This document shows, piece after piece, positions 9,181 through 19,870 of a stretch of DNA of 33,896 nt. The stretch comes from Gnetum montanum (taxonomy: Eukaryota; Streptophyta; Gnetopsida; Gnetales; Gnetaceae), in assembly GCA_015680685.1 (NCBI GenBank), contig MNCI01013583.1, positions 816,173-850,068 on the forward strand, read 5' to 3'. Both the position numbers and the translations under genes were made by a program. Positions within the stretch are counted from its first letter, which is position 1, and every line of letters begins with the position of its first letter. The notes under the pieces are model-generated. The model saw only the letters and a list, made by a program, of their open reading frames with translations. It did no database searches and was not told where the DNA came from.

Positions 9181-11231
9181 ATTGTATCATTATTTGATTA
9201 GTTAAGGATTGTATCAATTATCTGCTCAGTGAGTTTAAATACAAAAAGAATAATGAGTAAATAATATTCAAGGTCTTTACAGAGTTTGTAATTTTTCTAA
9301 TTTTGCTTAATGTAACCATAATTGAAGGAAATACTGAATCATTGTTTTAGTCATGACTTGTATCAATCACATGAAATTCTATTTCTGTGCTGTGAAAACC
9401 ATTCATAACTAAGAGAACCAAGCTAGTGAGCAATTGTTTTTCCAACCATTAACCAAGGGATTAATTAGAGTCGTTTTGCCAAACATCAGATAGACTGCAC
9501 CGATCTATCTCATAAAGAACAAGTGCAAACCTTATTCTTAGTGTGTCTATATCATGTTACAGTTTACATACCACTATTGTTAATTTTTATACCAGGGCCA
9601 ATGAGAAAGGTTGGTTAGAGTAGCTTGCAATTCTTGGTTGACATAAGAGTTAAAGAGGAATGATTTTTATTTTTGTTAATTAGCTATGTTAAAGTCGTTG
9701 GGCTTACAGTGCTCTGAACAGTGATTCGTTCAAGGAACAATAATAGGGCTTTCATTCTTCTAATATTTCCTGTTAATACTTTATCGCTTATTTCACACAT
9801 TCAGTTCTTTTACCGTGACTTGATCCTTTGGGGTGAGCTTCCCACAAGAAATCTTCCAGAGTTGTGAGCAAATACTCTCAATTGTTCTTTTGAATCATTT
9901 TATTTTGGAAGCTATCTTGGTTTCTAATAACTTTTAAACATTTTTTTTGGAGGAATGTTCAGATTATATTAACAATTTAAATAAGCTCTTCATGGTATAC
10001 AAACTATCCACCAAACAGAGAGTATACATTCACCAACATGTTATCCCCAGTTACTAAGACGACATAATAATTGCCCTTTGAAACTGAAAAAAAGAGGGTT
10101 TCAACTATGCTGTTGATAATTAGGAATTTAGGCCCATACTGAAACTCGTTGAAAAGGTTGGGGCTTGCGTTGTTCCTTGGGTTTCCATTTTGCAAGTGCC
10201 AAACCCCTGCATCCAAAGAACCAAGGATCAAAAGCTAGGGTATGATCCCAATCCTCCCTCAGACCTAAGCATAAAATGTATAAAACCCTCATATAAGGCA
10301 ATAGCTTGTATAGGTCCTATGCACTGCCATTTGTTTAGAACCCATTCTCTAAATTGTTTAACCTTTATGTGTGGTCTGGCAGAAACAATCATTCCTAGAA
10401 GGTTATTACCATATCTTTATTCAGCCAAGTTGTGGTCGGAGTCTGTAAAATCAAAGATTAGGGTTTTTCTCTCCCTGACTGGTGGGAGAGGGGCCACTTC
10501 TTCCATTAAAAAGAAGAAGAAGAAGAAGAAGAAGAAGCAGAAATGCCTTCGCTACATCTTTCTGGTCTGCTCACCAGATTTGTTGTCTACTGCTTCAGAA
10601 TTGCCATTACCCCTTTCCACTATCCATTTTACTTTAACTTTAAAGATGCTTTAAATGTTGCAAATTTTAGACTTTTTAAGTGTATATCAGGTTACTCCTA
10701 GTTTAAAATGACGGAATTCCTGACCCTTCTAAGGGAAAATGTTATAGAATCAATCATGTTGGAATGTACAAGCTTTATTGATGGTTCAAAGATAAACAGA
10801 TTCATTGATGGTTTAAATAATTGAAATCACTGATATTGAGAAATAGAGAGTAATGGTTAGATTTCAATACTCTTGACCAGGACCTGAAAAGCTCATGGAT
10901 GGAAATTGTATTTTCTTCATCTTTGAATGATCCACTGATGCTTTGGTTCTCTCTTGATCCAACTTCAAGAGTAACCAAATTTCTATGAAATGATGATAAA
11001 GTTCTTTTTAAATTTTGTATATTTGTTTATAAATTTGTCTTTTTTTAATTAAGGACAAAGATGATGATGAGAATGATATTTCAAAGTTAAATAATTATAG
11101 TGAAAATTTTCATTAATAATTATTGGTGCTACTCTTATCACTATCATTGCTAATGATTTTTATTTTTATTATTACCATATTTGTTATCTTCGTCATTACA
11201 AAACTAGTAACGTTAATGTTTTGTACAGAGA
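9181..11231 (+). other. Intron 5 sequence without recognised genes
   Basis: AT-rich intron. A T8 run at about 9942 is followed by sequence resembling LINE 3' ends, but no matching duplication was found. A 154-codon + strand frame at 10190-10654 has no recognised domain; its Lys run is the AAG microsatellite. Confidence 0.4.
10511..10537 (+). repeat. (AAG)9 microsatellite
   Basis: Nine perfect AAG units ending before CAG. Simple sequence repeat in the intron. Confidence 0.95.
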
Positions 11232-12171
11232 CATCGACCTTAGCTATTGGAACTATAAACCTTTCAGAAAACACATTGTGCCAGAAATCGGCAATCATAG
11301 TTGTCTCTTTCAGTCCATTCTCTTCCAACTAACAGTATTTCTGGATGAAGTTTATCCATTACCTTGGTTTCCAACTTCAATAACTTCAGGTATAACTGCA
11401 TGCTAACATTTGAGTAGCTTGAACCTGCTATGAACAAACAGAATAATGACTAATAACTAGGCTAACATCTTCTTTATAAATGTCTTTGCTGGCTTATTAT
11501 TCAGTGCTGCTTGTTGGCTGATTCATGGTCCAGGACCATTAGTGCTTAGTCCTGATATCAACCTAGGATATTGGAATTATGAGTCTTTCAGAAAATACAT
11601 TCTGACCTCCTAGAAATTGGAAATCATAGTCATCTCTTTCAGTCCATCCTATTCCAACTAACAGTGTTTCTGGACTAGGTTTATCAATTACCCTGCTCTC
11701 CAACTTTAATAGCTTCAGGTATGACTGCCTGCTAGCATTTAAGTAGCACAAAGTAATGACTGATAACTAGGCTAACATCCTCTTTATAAATATCATTGTT
11801 GGCTTGTTATTCACTGCTGCTTTCTGGTTATTCATGGTCCAAGACCATTAGTGCTTACCGCGATATCAACTTAGGATATTGGAATTATAAGCCTTTCAGA
11901 AATGATATTCTGACGTCCCAGAAATTGGCAATCCTAGTCATCTCTTTCAGTCCATCCTGTTCCAACTAACAATATTTCTGGACCAGGTTTATCCATTACC
12001 CTGGTCTTCAACTTCAATAACTTCAGGTATGACCGCCTTCTTCTTACATTTGATTAGCTCGTACCTGCCATGAACAAACAAAATAATCACTAATAACTAG
12101 GGTAACATCTTCTTTATAAATGTCATTTTTAGCTCGTTATTCACTGCTGCTTGTTGGTTGATTCATGGTCC
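11232..12171 (+). repeat. Three tandem copies of a ~315 bp unit in intron 5
   Basis: Copies begin near 11232, 11556 and 11864 and end at 12171, so the periods are about 324 and 308 bases. Each runs from a (C/T)ATC(G/A)AC..TAGG..ATTGGAA block through TCTCTTTCAGTCCAT, CCAACTAACA, ATAACTAGG and TTATAAAT to ATTCATGGTCC. Copies differ by scattered substitutions and small indels, so the array is not new. No open frame is shared by all three and no known family is recognised. Confidence 0.9.
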
Positions 12172-12199
12172 TTGTGGGCATGGTACTATACTTATGGCA

Positions 12200-12300
12200 A
12201 ATATTGTGATTGTTCAATTGGTAATCAGTTGGTTTTTCAATCAATAAATTGCGGATTTGAGATTCACTTAAGGCCCATGCCAGCTAGGTTCATGGTAATA
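12200..12300 (+). mobile_element. tRNA-derived SINE-like sequence
   Basis: A box A-like TGTTCAATTGG (12211-12221) and box B-like GGATTTGAGATTC (12253-12265) stand 31 bases apart, with a tRNA-like GTAATCAGTTGG between them. It starts within 30 bases of the tandem array's end. tRNA folding is imperfect, so a SINE head is more likely than a gene. Confidence 0.5.
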
Positions 12301-12690
12301 ATGAACATTCATGTTGGTATCAAGTAGACAATGGGTCACATAAGAATTCATCTTTTCATCTGATACCTTAACAAGTAACCCAACTTGATTGGATGAAGGC
12401 ATCAATGTTAATTTTTGTCATCATAGGATTTCTTATTGAAATATATTTAGTTTTTCCTTTAATATTCAAGTTTAATAGCATGTTGTAGTTTGTTTATTTG
12501 TTTCTATGTATTAACCGTAAGTATTTCCCTCATAGCCTTTTTGGGGTACGTGTAATAATTTCAATTTATGGGTTTATTGTTTCCTTGTCTAGTACTCTGA
12601 ATCTAAACACTTCTGAGAAAATGCTCTAATTGTTTCCTGTATCCATTTTGTTCTATCTAAAGCTTATGCATTTGAAAATTGATTATACAT

Positions 12691-12780
12691 GTTTCCAAAT
12701 GTGGAATGAGTGCAAAAATATGCCCCTTTCATGTGAGAGAAACTTCAAGTAGACCTATACGTTCCAAAGTTGATACTGAG
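12691..12780 (+). CDS. FtsH-like exon 6
   Basis: Thirty codons, VSKCGMSAKICPFHVRE then RSKVDTE, the same length as the matching FTSH11 segment. The upstream junction reads ATACAT|GTTTCC where CAG is expected, so the acceptor AG is gone. The donor is GAG|GTTAGC. Confidence 0.82.
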
Positions 12781-12786
12781 GTTAGC

Positions 12787-12879
12787 AATCATGGTTCTCT
12801 CTCTCTTTACTTCTATGGTTTAGGGAGGCATNCCAATCATGGTTCTCTCTCTCTTTACTTCTATGGTTTAGGGAGGCAT
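12787..12879. repeat. 45 bp exact duplication around a single N
   Basis: Positions 12787-12831 and 12835-12879 are identical and separated by N plus CC. Two overlapping contig ends joined without merging would look like this. It lies in intron 6, whose true length would then be about 98 bases. Confidence 0.85.
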
Positions 12880-12926
12880 GTTTTGTGTAATTCACATTTC
12901 ATTATGCTGTGAAATCTTATATACAG

Positions 12927-12980
12927 GTTATGAAACTATTGAGAGATGCATATGACCGTGTGAAAGATCTGTTGGAAAAG
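12927..12980 (+). CDS. FtsH-like exon 7
   Basis: Eighteen codons, VMKLLRDAYDRVKDLLEK. Acceptor ATACAG is canonical. The intron starts with GC (AAG|GCACAT). Splicing there to 14571 gives a product exactly the length of the family, so it may be a true GC-AG intron or a GT-to-GC change. Confidence 0.82.
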
Positions 12981-14570
12981 GCACATCAACATTTTGGTTT
13001 GATAATCATGTTTTTTCAAATGACTACAATGACTATGATATCTTTGTGTATCCGTCAATGACATTGTAAATTTGCTTGATAAGATGTACAAAGATGTACA
13101 CAATCATGGCTGAATCCAATAATATTAATTTAGGAGTGGGAATTCTCCATACATCTAAAGAGAGATCAAGAATAGATAGAGGGGGAAACATTGTTTGAAA
13201 TCTTTGCCAGCCTTGCGAAATTATTTTTCCATTTAAGTCTTACATGGTAGAGAGTTTTTGTCATTCCAGGAGGATGTGTCGTTCAAAAATTGTTTAAGAA
13301 GTAGTTAATCATCTGACAAATATCAATGCTGTTGTGACCACTTTGACCATATAAGCAAAAAGCTTGGATGCCAAACCAACAGTAGATTGTTTACCAGTCC
13401 ACTGACCAAGGGTAGGTATAATCATTATAGTCAGATTTGGATGATCTGACTTGCTACAAAGTGAAGTTTGGGCAGGATTAAGGAATCTCATGCTGTCATC
13501 TAACCATGCAATGCAAAATGGGTGTATTTTTAGACCATGCTGTTATAGAAGACAGCACGAGATTCTTTAATCCTACCGAAGTTTGCATGTAAAGATCATC
13601 TCGTTCTACCCATGTCACTTGCTCTGTATTTCTTCCCTGTCATCTTTAAAAAAGCGACTTTCTGCTGGAGTGTGAATAATGGAAGATCTGATGGAGAAGG
13701 AAGCAATATGAACCAGACTTTGGCACAAATAGCTAGGAAAACAATGTTCCGATCCTTACCCCAGTCACAAGTTGAAGATCTTTGATCAGTATTTTGATTA
13801 CATAAGCTTGGAAGACAAAGCTCCAATGCATGGTGCTAATTACAATTTCTAATCCACAGAAGATACAACGAGGATCGTAATGCTCCAATTCCTTTGTCTT
13901 TAACAGTCCTCAATATCTTGTGTCTCTTTCAATCTCATGTAATGCTCTTTCAAGGACATCTTGACAATCCCATCACACAAATCCTATCTCTCAATTGGGG
14001 TATCTGTTTCTTACATTTCATGCTCTCTTTAATTTTGTGTACACATTTTCTTGTGGAATTTATACGTTTTCTCCTTGTTGTGTAGGTGCCCTGAATTCCA
14101 GGGAAACGTTTGGTCTTCTTTTTATTCTTATTTTTATAGATCTTGCCTTAATATCATAAAGCCCTTGGATCTAGCTTTAAAATTCAATCAGCATTCTTGA
14201 ATCTTGTTCACTGATGGTGGTTCTTGATCCCCTAGGTCTCGACTCTTTTACCAATGATGAACATTATAGTGGTATATAATTTTTCTAATGGAAGAACCAA
14301 GATATTATAAACTGACTGATGATTTCCTAGGCACACAACCTGCAAGTTTGCCCACTCTGTAGGGTACTTGTGTCCTACAAAGTGTAGGTATGTAGGTTTG
14401 GCGATTGGTTTTATTGCATCTCTATGTAACTAGCATATTTCCATTTCGAGTCTTTATTAAGTTTTTTCATAATTACTTTCTTATGGTAGTTTCCTTGTTC
14501 ACTTTCTTCAGCATTTGTCATATTTGTTAATTGTGTCTTCTGACATATTTCTTATGTTGTATGACTTCAG
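12981..14570 (+). other. Intron 7 of the FtsH-like gene
   Basis: 1.6 kb. On the minus strand 13600-13870 reads in long stop-poor stretches (for example HWSFVFQAYVIKILIKDL), which suggests an old coding insert, but I cannot assign a family. Nothing else was recognised. Confidence 0.4.
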
Positions 14571-14750
14571 CGAGAAGCAGCATTGCATGCATTGGCAAAG
14601 GCTTTAATGGAGAAGGAAACACTGAATGCACAGGAAATTGAACAGATATTAAGTCCCTATACTGTATCAGGAGAGGAAGCTTACCAGTCAGAGGAACAGG
14701 TGCAGCAGCCAGAGGAACAAGCACATAGTGTGGAACTTCTTGTTAGCTGA
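14571..14750 (+). CDS. FtsH-like last exon and stop
   Basis: Fifty-nine codons plus TGA, from REAALHALAKALMEKETL through EIEQILSPY to a Gln/Glu-rich tail. The acceptor CTTCAG is canonical. The acidic, glutamine-rich C terminus is typical of FTSH11. TGA as terminator also shows that a standard genetic code applies in this genome. Confidence 0.87.
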   Translation, partial: REAALHALAKALMEKETLNAQEIEQILSPYTVSGEEAYQSEEQVQQPEEQAHSVELLVS

Positions 14751-16430
14751 TGGATTTGTATACAAGTTGCTGAATCTGGGTGATTCCTCTATATGTTTCT
14801 GTGTGGGATCTTTTACCGAGACGTGTATTATAGCAACTTTACACATCAAACACCAGGCTGGACAGAAAGCTGCTAGAGTTACACGTTCTCTGTCATGAAC
14901 CAACAAAACACGTGGTCGGCTAGCAGAGATCGCATATATATGGGTCCTTAACTCCAATTATAGCTACCGTGAGGAAAGCATTAGCCAGCTCTAGCCTGGT
15001 TTGTAGCATTTCGTGGTCAATATTTGGCAATCAAAAGAACGTAATTTCTGTTCCTCAGTGATGAACCTCAATGATTTAGAACAATGTAATTTTTGTTCCA
15101 CTCAGTTCAGTGTCATTTATTTTCATTAGGGATTCCTGCTCTTTATTATTTGGTTAAATGATTCCAAAATTTGTTTATTGTAAAATATGGCTTCAAGTTA
15201 AAATGAATCTTAATTTCTTGGCGAGGGAACTACTAAATAGGCTGACTGCAAAGATTGCACCGAGAGTGCCTGACCCAGACAATTAACAATAAAATGAAAT
15301 TGTGGAGTTGCATGGGGATTTGCTTGCAACAGGCACAAACTTAGTGTCACCACTAAAAGTGAGTTGGCTCTGATGCCCTAAATGAATGTAAAAAGTAATA
15401 TATTAGCTATTTATGGAAACAACGGTTATTCATCATCTTGGTACCTTTTTAAAACTTCTGTATGGGTTGACTGTCAAGGTTGGCTGCCATCAAATCATTG
15501 ATTTAGTTAAAATTTAATTCACTGTTGCAATTTGACGGATTTTGTTAAGCCAACGACAAGTAAACAATTGGGTGCTCTTGTTCAGGACCGATTAAAGGGA
15601 TGATGTATAGTGTTAACAACTTAACGAGGGTTTGATGTAATGTGGTTTGACGTAAGTGTATTTTCATTTTTTAACGAAAAATTTTCCCAGCGAGGTTTGT
15701 CGAGGTGTTTCCTTAGTTTATTGTTACATTGTTTGTATGATTTAAAATGCGTTAATAAGGATGTTTTAGAAGAATGTGAAACCTCACCAGTTTATATATT
15801 ATGAAGACATTTTTATTTTTCACATTTGAGATCTCAATGAACTATTTCATTTGTGTCATGCAAGATTTAAATAATGGTAAGGTAAGCGATTGTCTCTATT
15901 TGAACTCATGGCAGTTATAGAGGCAATGAATGGTGCTTAGGGTGGCTATCTAATTGTCACATTTTTGTCCTATTATATGTTCAGTTGAAAGATTTATGGA
16001 AGTATTGAGTTGCTGTCCGTCTTAGGAGTAAATATGATCAAAATTTAAATATAATAAAATAGTTCTGGGTTTAGATACCCCTAACTATCCAGCCACTTGT
16101 CTCCTTCCTCAAATATACTAATACAGAACATTTTTTCCACATTTGAGAACTCCAATCAATCACTTTATTCTTCTTATGCAAGTTCAATAAGAAAAGTGTA
16201 GATTCAACATTAAAATCTTTTATTTGAAAAATGTGATCATGTAATGATTGGATGAATGTTATTAACTTGAACTATGATCGATGCACACTTTTGATGTGCA
16301 AATGGTTGGAGAACACATATATTGTGAGCACAAATATAAAATATTATGATCTTTTAGGAAAAAGGAAGGTTAGTTATATTACTTTGGAAAGGATCCCATA
16401 ATAACAATTACAAAAATGCCCTTCATTAAG
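14751..16430 (+). other. 3' flank of the FtsH-like gene
   Basis: Contains the presumed 3' UTR. A candidate AATAAA lies at 15288-15293, about 540 bases after the stop. No other gene was recognised. Two loosely similar stretches around 15810 and 16130 (both with CACATTTGAGA) may be an old duplication. Confidence 0.4.
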
Positions 16431-17516
16431 CAAAAAAAAAAAAAGAAAAAAAGCCCTAGACTACTACATTGTTCTAGTTGGGAAACCTAACCCTAGGAGC
16501 TCAATAACCACAAAAGCCCACCCAATAAATATTGATCTAGGCATTTCCAAAAATATCCATAACAAAGAGATCAATTACATGCACAATGCCCGTTTCATAT
16601 AACATCAAATAACATTAAAACCTAGATCATGAAGAAAATCAAGAATTAAACTTCCCATTGAAGTTGTTAGGTTGGGATTTGACCAAAACTTGACATGCCC
16701 TAAGGGGACAACAATCGGTTAGGGGAGGTCTTGTCACACCAAGGCCATCACTTTGGAAGTGTGGAGAGTTGTGAGTGATGCCAACAAGGAAGCAAGAATG
16801 TGTTGATTATCCAACAATGTAGTTGGACATGGACTTGAAGTAGAAATTGAGCCCTAGACCAATTCATGTAGCTCGCTCTCACCAAAGAGTATGAAGACAA
16901 TTGTCAAGAGCTATGTACCAAGGCAATTGCTGACTAAGCCCATAGGGATTTTCCTATTGGGAAGGTGAAGCATCACATCACATCACAGGTGGTCATTGGG
17001 GACCAAGTTGGCATCAACTCCATCATGGGCATGACAAGAGGTGGAGAGGTGTGGGTAGGAAGAGCCACAATTAGATGCTCTGTGGGGGAGAATGCCTCCT
17101 CTTGAGGCCGAGGCTATGGGACTTCAATAGCAAATAATGCAAGGTCAAGGTCTTTTTTTTTTTGGGGGGTGGGGGTTGGGTTTTGGTGGGTGGGTGCAAG
17201 GGAAGGTGAAACAATTGTTTCAAGTGCCTCTTTTGATAGGAGAGCTTAAGCTAGAGAGGTGCTTATAGGCACCAAGCATAAGAATCACCTGAAAATTTGA
17301 TTCATTCAATGTTGACAAGGTGACATAAATAGTATTAGTTAGTGAAGCATAGCTCATTTGGGTAGACTATGTGATTCATGATTTGCATATTGTAGGTTTG
17401 GTCCCAAGAGGTATGTCAAGACACGTGTCAATGTGGAGGCACAAAGTAAAGATATACCCAAATAGATTATTGATTGTAAAAAGTCATTAGCAAATCTTTT
17501 ATGTACCATAATGACA
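16431..17516. other. Unrecognised sequence with homopolymer runs
   Basis: A-rich run near 16430-16450 and a T/G homopolymer tract at about 17153-17175. No coding frame or known repeat was identified. Confidence 0.35.
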
Positions 17517-17612
17517 ATGTGTTAGCTTAGTGATGAGAGTCTTGGATTGGTAGTCATCGTCACATGTTTAATTCCAGTAGGCAGCATTAAGCTATAAATT
17601 TTAAAAAAAATT
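17517..17612 (+). mobile_element. tRNA-derived SINE, copy 1
   Basis: Box A-like TAGCTTAGTGA (17523-17533) and box B-like TGTTTAATTCC (17565-17575) with tRNA-like spacing, followed by a short body and an A-rich end. It aligns along its whole length with the minus-strand copy at 17672-17765, which defines a family rather than a chance tRNA resemblance. Confidence 0.72.
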
Positions 17613-17671
17613 CCCTAAAAGGAGGGGGTGTTGAAACCCAAAATAATTAAAACATAGGTACATCCAAAGAT

Positions 17672-17765
17672 TTATAGAAGTTTATAACTTAGTGCTACAT
17701 AACCAAAATTGAACCTTTGACATAGGGTTACCAAGCCAAGACCTATACCACTAGGTTAACACCTT
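17672..17765 (-). mobile_element. tRNA-derived SINE, copy 2, converging on copy 1
   Basis: On the minus strand it reads TGTTAACCTAGTGGT (box A region) and GGTTCAATTTTG (box B, complement of 17704-17715), then a body ending CACTAAGTTATAAACTTC. This matches copy 1 base for base at most positions. The two 3' ends face each other about 60 bases apart. Confidence 0.72.
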
Positions 17766-19100
17766 ACTATTAAAATTTTCCAAAAGGAATTTTGAAACAA
17801 GTACAATATATTCAAGGGGTCTTAATGGATGTAAGTGAAAGAAAAAAGTAAAAAATTTTAGTTTCAGTTTCATAAATGTTATGAATATCATTCTTCTAAA
17901 TGGAAATGCCTAACCTAACATGAGACTTGCCTCAACATGCTTTAAAAAATCATTAATCTTAACTTGAAGGAAGTAATAATACAAAGAAATTCTCTCAATA
18001 ATGTTAAATTGATGAAGAAATACAAGCATGGAAGAACAAAGTTGGACACAAAAATACAAAACATCTTCATAATTCCAAGCTCCCACATCATTTAAGAACA
18101 TAAACACAAGTAGTTAATCTCTTACAATGGAGGCAAAGCTTTACTCAAAAGGTACCTTTTTAGATGCTCTCAATTTTGAGTAGTTTTCCTTTCACTTGTT
18201 TTTAGCCATTATATAAGCTTGCATGGAAGTTAAAGACAAGCAAGAAGGAACAAACATTAAACAAACATCTTTCATGATGGTAAAATTACAAGAATTAAGA
18301 AGATTATAATATGTAATTAGTTGAATATAAGACTTCTTGTCTACTTGTAAAACCAATTCCTTTTTATGATTGAGAAGATTAATTGCGACAAAAAAAAATA
18401 TTTTTAAAAACCAAAGTTGTAGAAATAGATTCCCTACACTTAATGGGACCAATAAGAGCAATAATCTCTTTCTTAATTCTCAACAAAAGATTACATGACT
18501 TGACAAGTGGATATCATGTTCAACCTTTTTGTAGGAAAAATATGATATGTATCAATCTTAAAATAAATCTTCTCTGCAGTAGATAGTCCATTATACTCCT
18601 TGTTTGTAGTTCCATAAGCTTTTGTAGCCAAATATTCTTTGCATTTGTGTTAGATTTTGTAGAAATCTAGGTAATGGAAGCTCCAATATTTGAATAATTC
18701 AATGCCCTTATAATAGCTTCTACTAAATATGACACTATGACATCTTCAATCTTGGCTGTGGTTTCATCCTATTTGCTATGCCAAAATGGTGTTGCCTATA
18801 TAATTGTTCTTTGACTTCTATAGAAGAAAATTCCATAAATAGTCCAATTCAATTTCACAATGACTATGGATATTATTGACTTATCATTGATAACCCTCAC
18901 AGAGTCCTTGAAAGTATGAGTTGTTGGCATAGTTTTGGAGCTAGTGGAGGTTTTGCAGCTTTTACATGCATAGACTACCCTATTTGGGATGTTGGTTGAT
19001 GCATGAAAAATGACTGTTGTTTTTGTTCTTCAACAATAGGTTGATCTCCTTCTCTTCCCCTATCTCTTCCTCTAGGTCTTTTCTCAAGTGATTGCAATGA
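17766..19100. other. Unrecognised AT-rich sequence
   Basis: Minus-strand translation gives an Arg/Gly/Glu-rich patch (PRGRDRGREGDQ) near 19070 and other scattered stop-poor pieces, which hint at an old transposon gene. I could not match it to hAT, copia or gypsy proteins. Confidence 0.3.
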
Positions 19101-19870
19101 CCCTTTAGCTTCAAGGATAGGCATTTGCAATCATTGGTAAGCTTATAGTTAACTGAAAAATTTGAAAAAATAAAAATAAAAAATTCTTACTTGTTCATGA
19201 TCCTTCTTCAAATTTTGGGGTTCAATAAAAATTTCAAAAAGTAATCAATTTTATTTTTATCCGTGATTGCAATGTTTGAAATTTCATCAATTTGTGAAAA
19301 GCCCCAATTTTGAAATAAGACAAAAACCAAAAAAATATTATAGAATTAACCATCCAAACAATTTTTCTTAAGTCATTAATTAGGAATTGTTAAAATGATG
19401 TTTAAAGATGCACAATATTCCTAGAAGATATAGATTTTTATTTTAACAACACCAATAAGATCATAGGCTCTAAAATTAGTGTAAAAACTTCGAAAATTTT
19501 TTAAATGATTTGATATGTGAGAGGAAATCATTAGATTAGTACCCTTCCTTCTTGATCAGGCTATCCAAGTGTTAGCCAAAATTTTCCCAAATATATGCAA
19601 TCTTTCCCCCACAATAGAAAAGCTCACTCCAAGAGTGCAAGGATTCAAGGATGGTTTAAATTGGGTGTGATGTGGAGGATATGGCTCTTAAAAGGTCTCT
19701 AGCCTAAAAATGACATGAAAACCTCATGAGTTTGGAAGAAAATGATGAAAATTTAGTAATAGCTGCATTATATTTATAAAAGATTATATGAGATACATTA
19801 TATCTATGGTATCATAGATGCGATATCTTAGTAGATGCAATATCATATCTATGATACCATCTTAGAAAAA
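19101..19870 (-). mobile_element. Candidate decayed 3' LTR of the minus-strand gypsy element
   Basis: At 19795-19860 there is a cluster of GATATC-like motifs (GCGATATCTT, GCAATATCAT). Read on the minus strand, it is followed by TTTTATAAATATAA near 19770, the same order (palindromes, then TATA box) as in the family U3. Its distance from the integrase end (about 1.7 kb) resembles the 2 kb trailer of the element at 26355. Detailed sequence identity to the element's 5' LTR is not convincing, and the outer boundary near 19100 is a guess. Confidence 0.35.

Larger units (their letters stand above)
6214..14750 (+). pseudogene. FTSH11-like: 3' half of an FtsH-type metalloprotease gene (FTSH11-like), probably dead
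   Basis: Eight exons encode about 363 residues in the order of plant FTSH11: Walker B (LIDEID), the second region of homology with both arginines (TRPGRFD), the AAA lid, the zinc-protease domain and an acidic C-terminal tail. FTSH11 is an organellar membrane AAA+ protease that unfolds and degrades membrane proteins. Exon lengths match the family; exons 6 and 7 align residue for residue with the Arabidopsis protein as I recall it. All exons lack stops, yet the acceptor of exon 1, the donors of exons 3 and 4 and the acceptor of exon 6 are non-canonical, and the first His of HExxH is Tyr. Walker A and the membrane region are absent. A recent pseudogene fits best; assembly errors or a partial duplicate remain possible. 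Confidence 0.8.

Noticed and set aside
10190-10654. 154-codon frame with a Lys run as a gene.
   Set aside because: The Lys run is an (AAG)9 microsatellite, no domain is visible, and it lies in an intron.
11113-11406. Several overlapping frames on both strands at the start of the tandem repeat.
   Set aside because: None is conserved through copies two and three of the repeat.
15800-16190. Direct duplication with CACATTTGAGA blocks about 315 bases apart.
   Set aside because: Similarity is limited to short AT-rich blocks; too weak to call.
18100-19100. Possible hAT transposase on the minus strand.
   Set aside because: I tried to align it to BED and DUF659 patterns and found no convincing motif.
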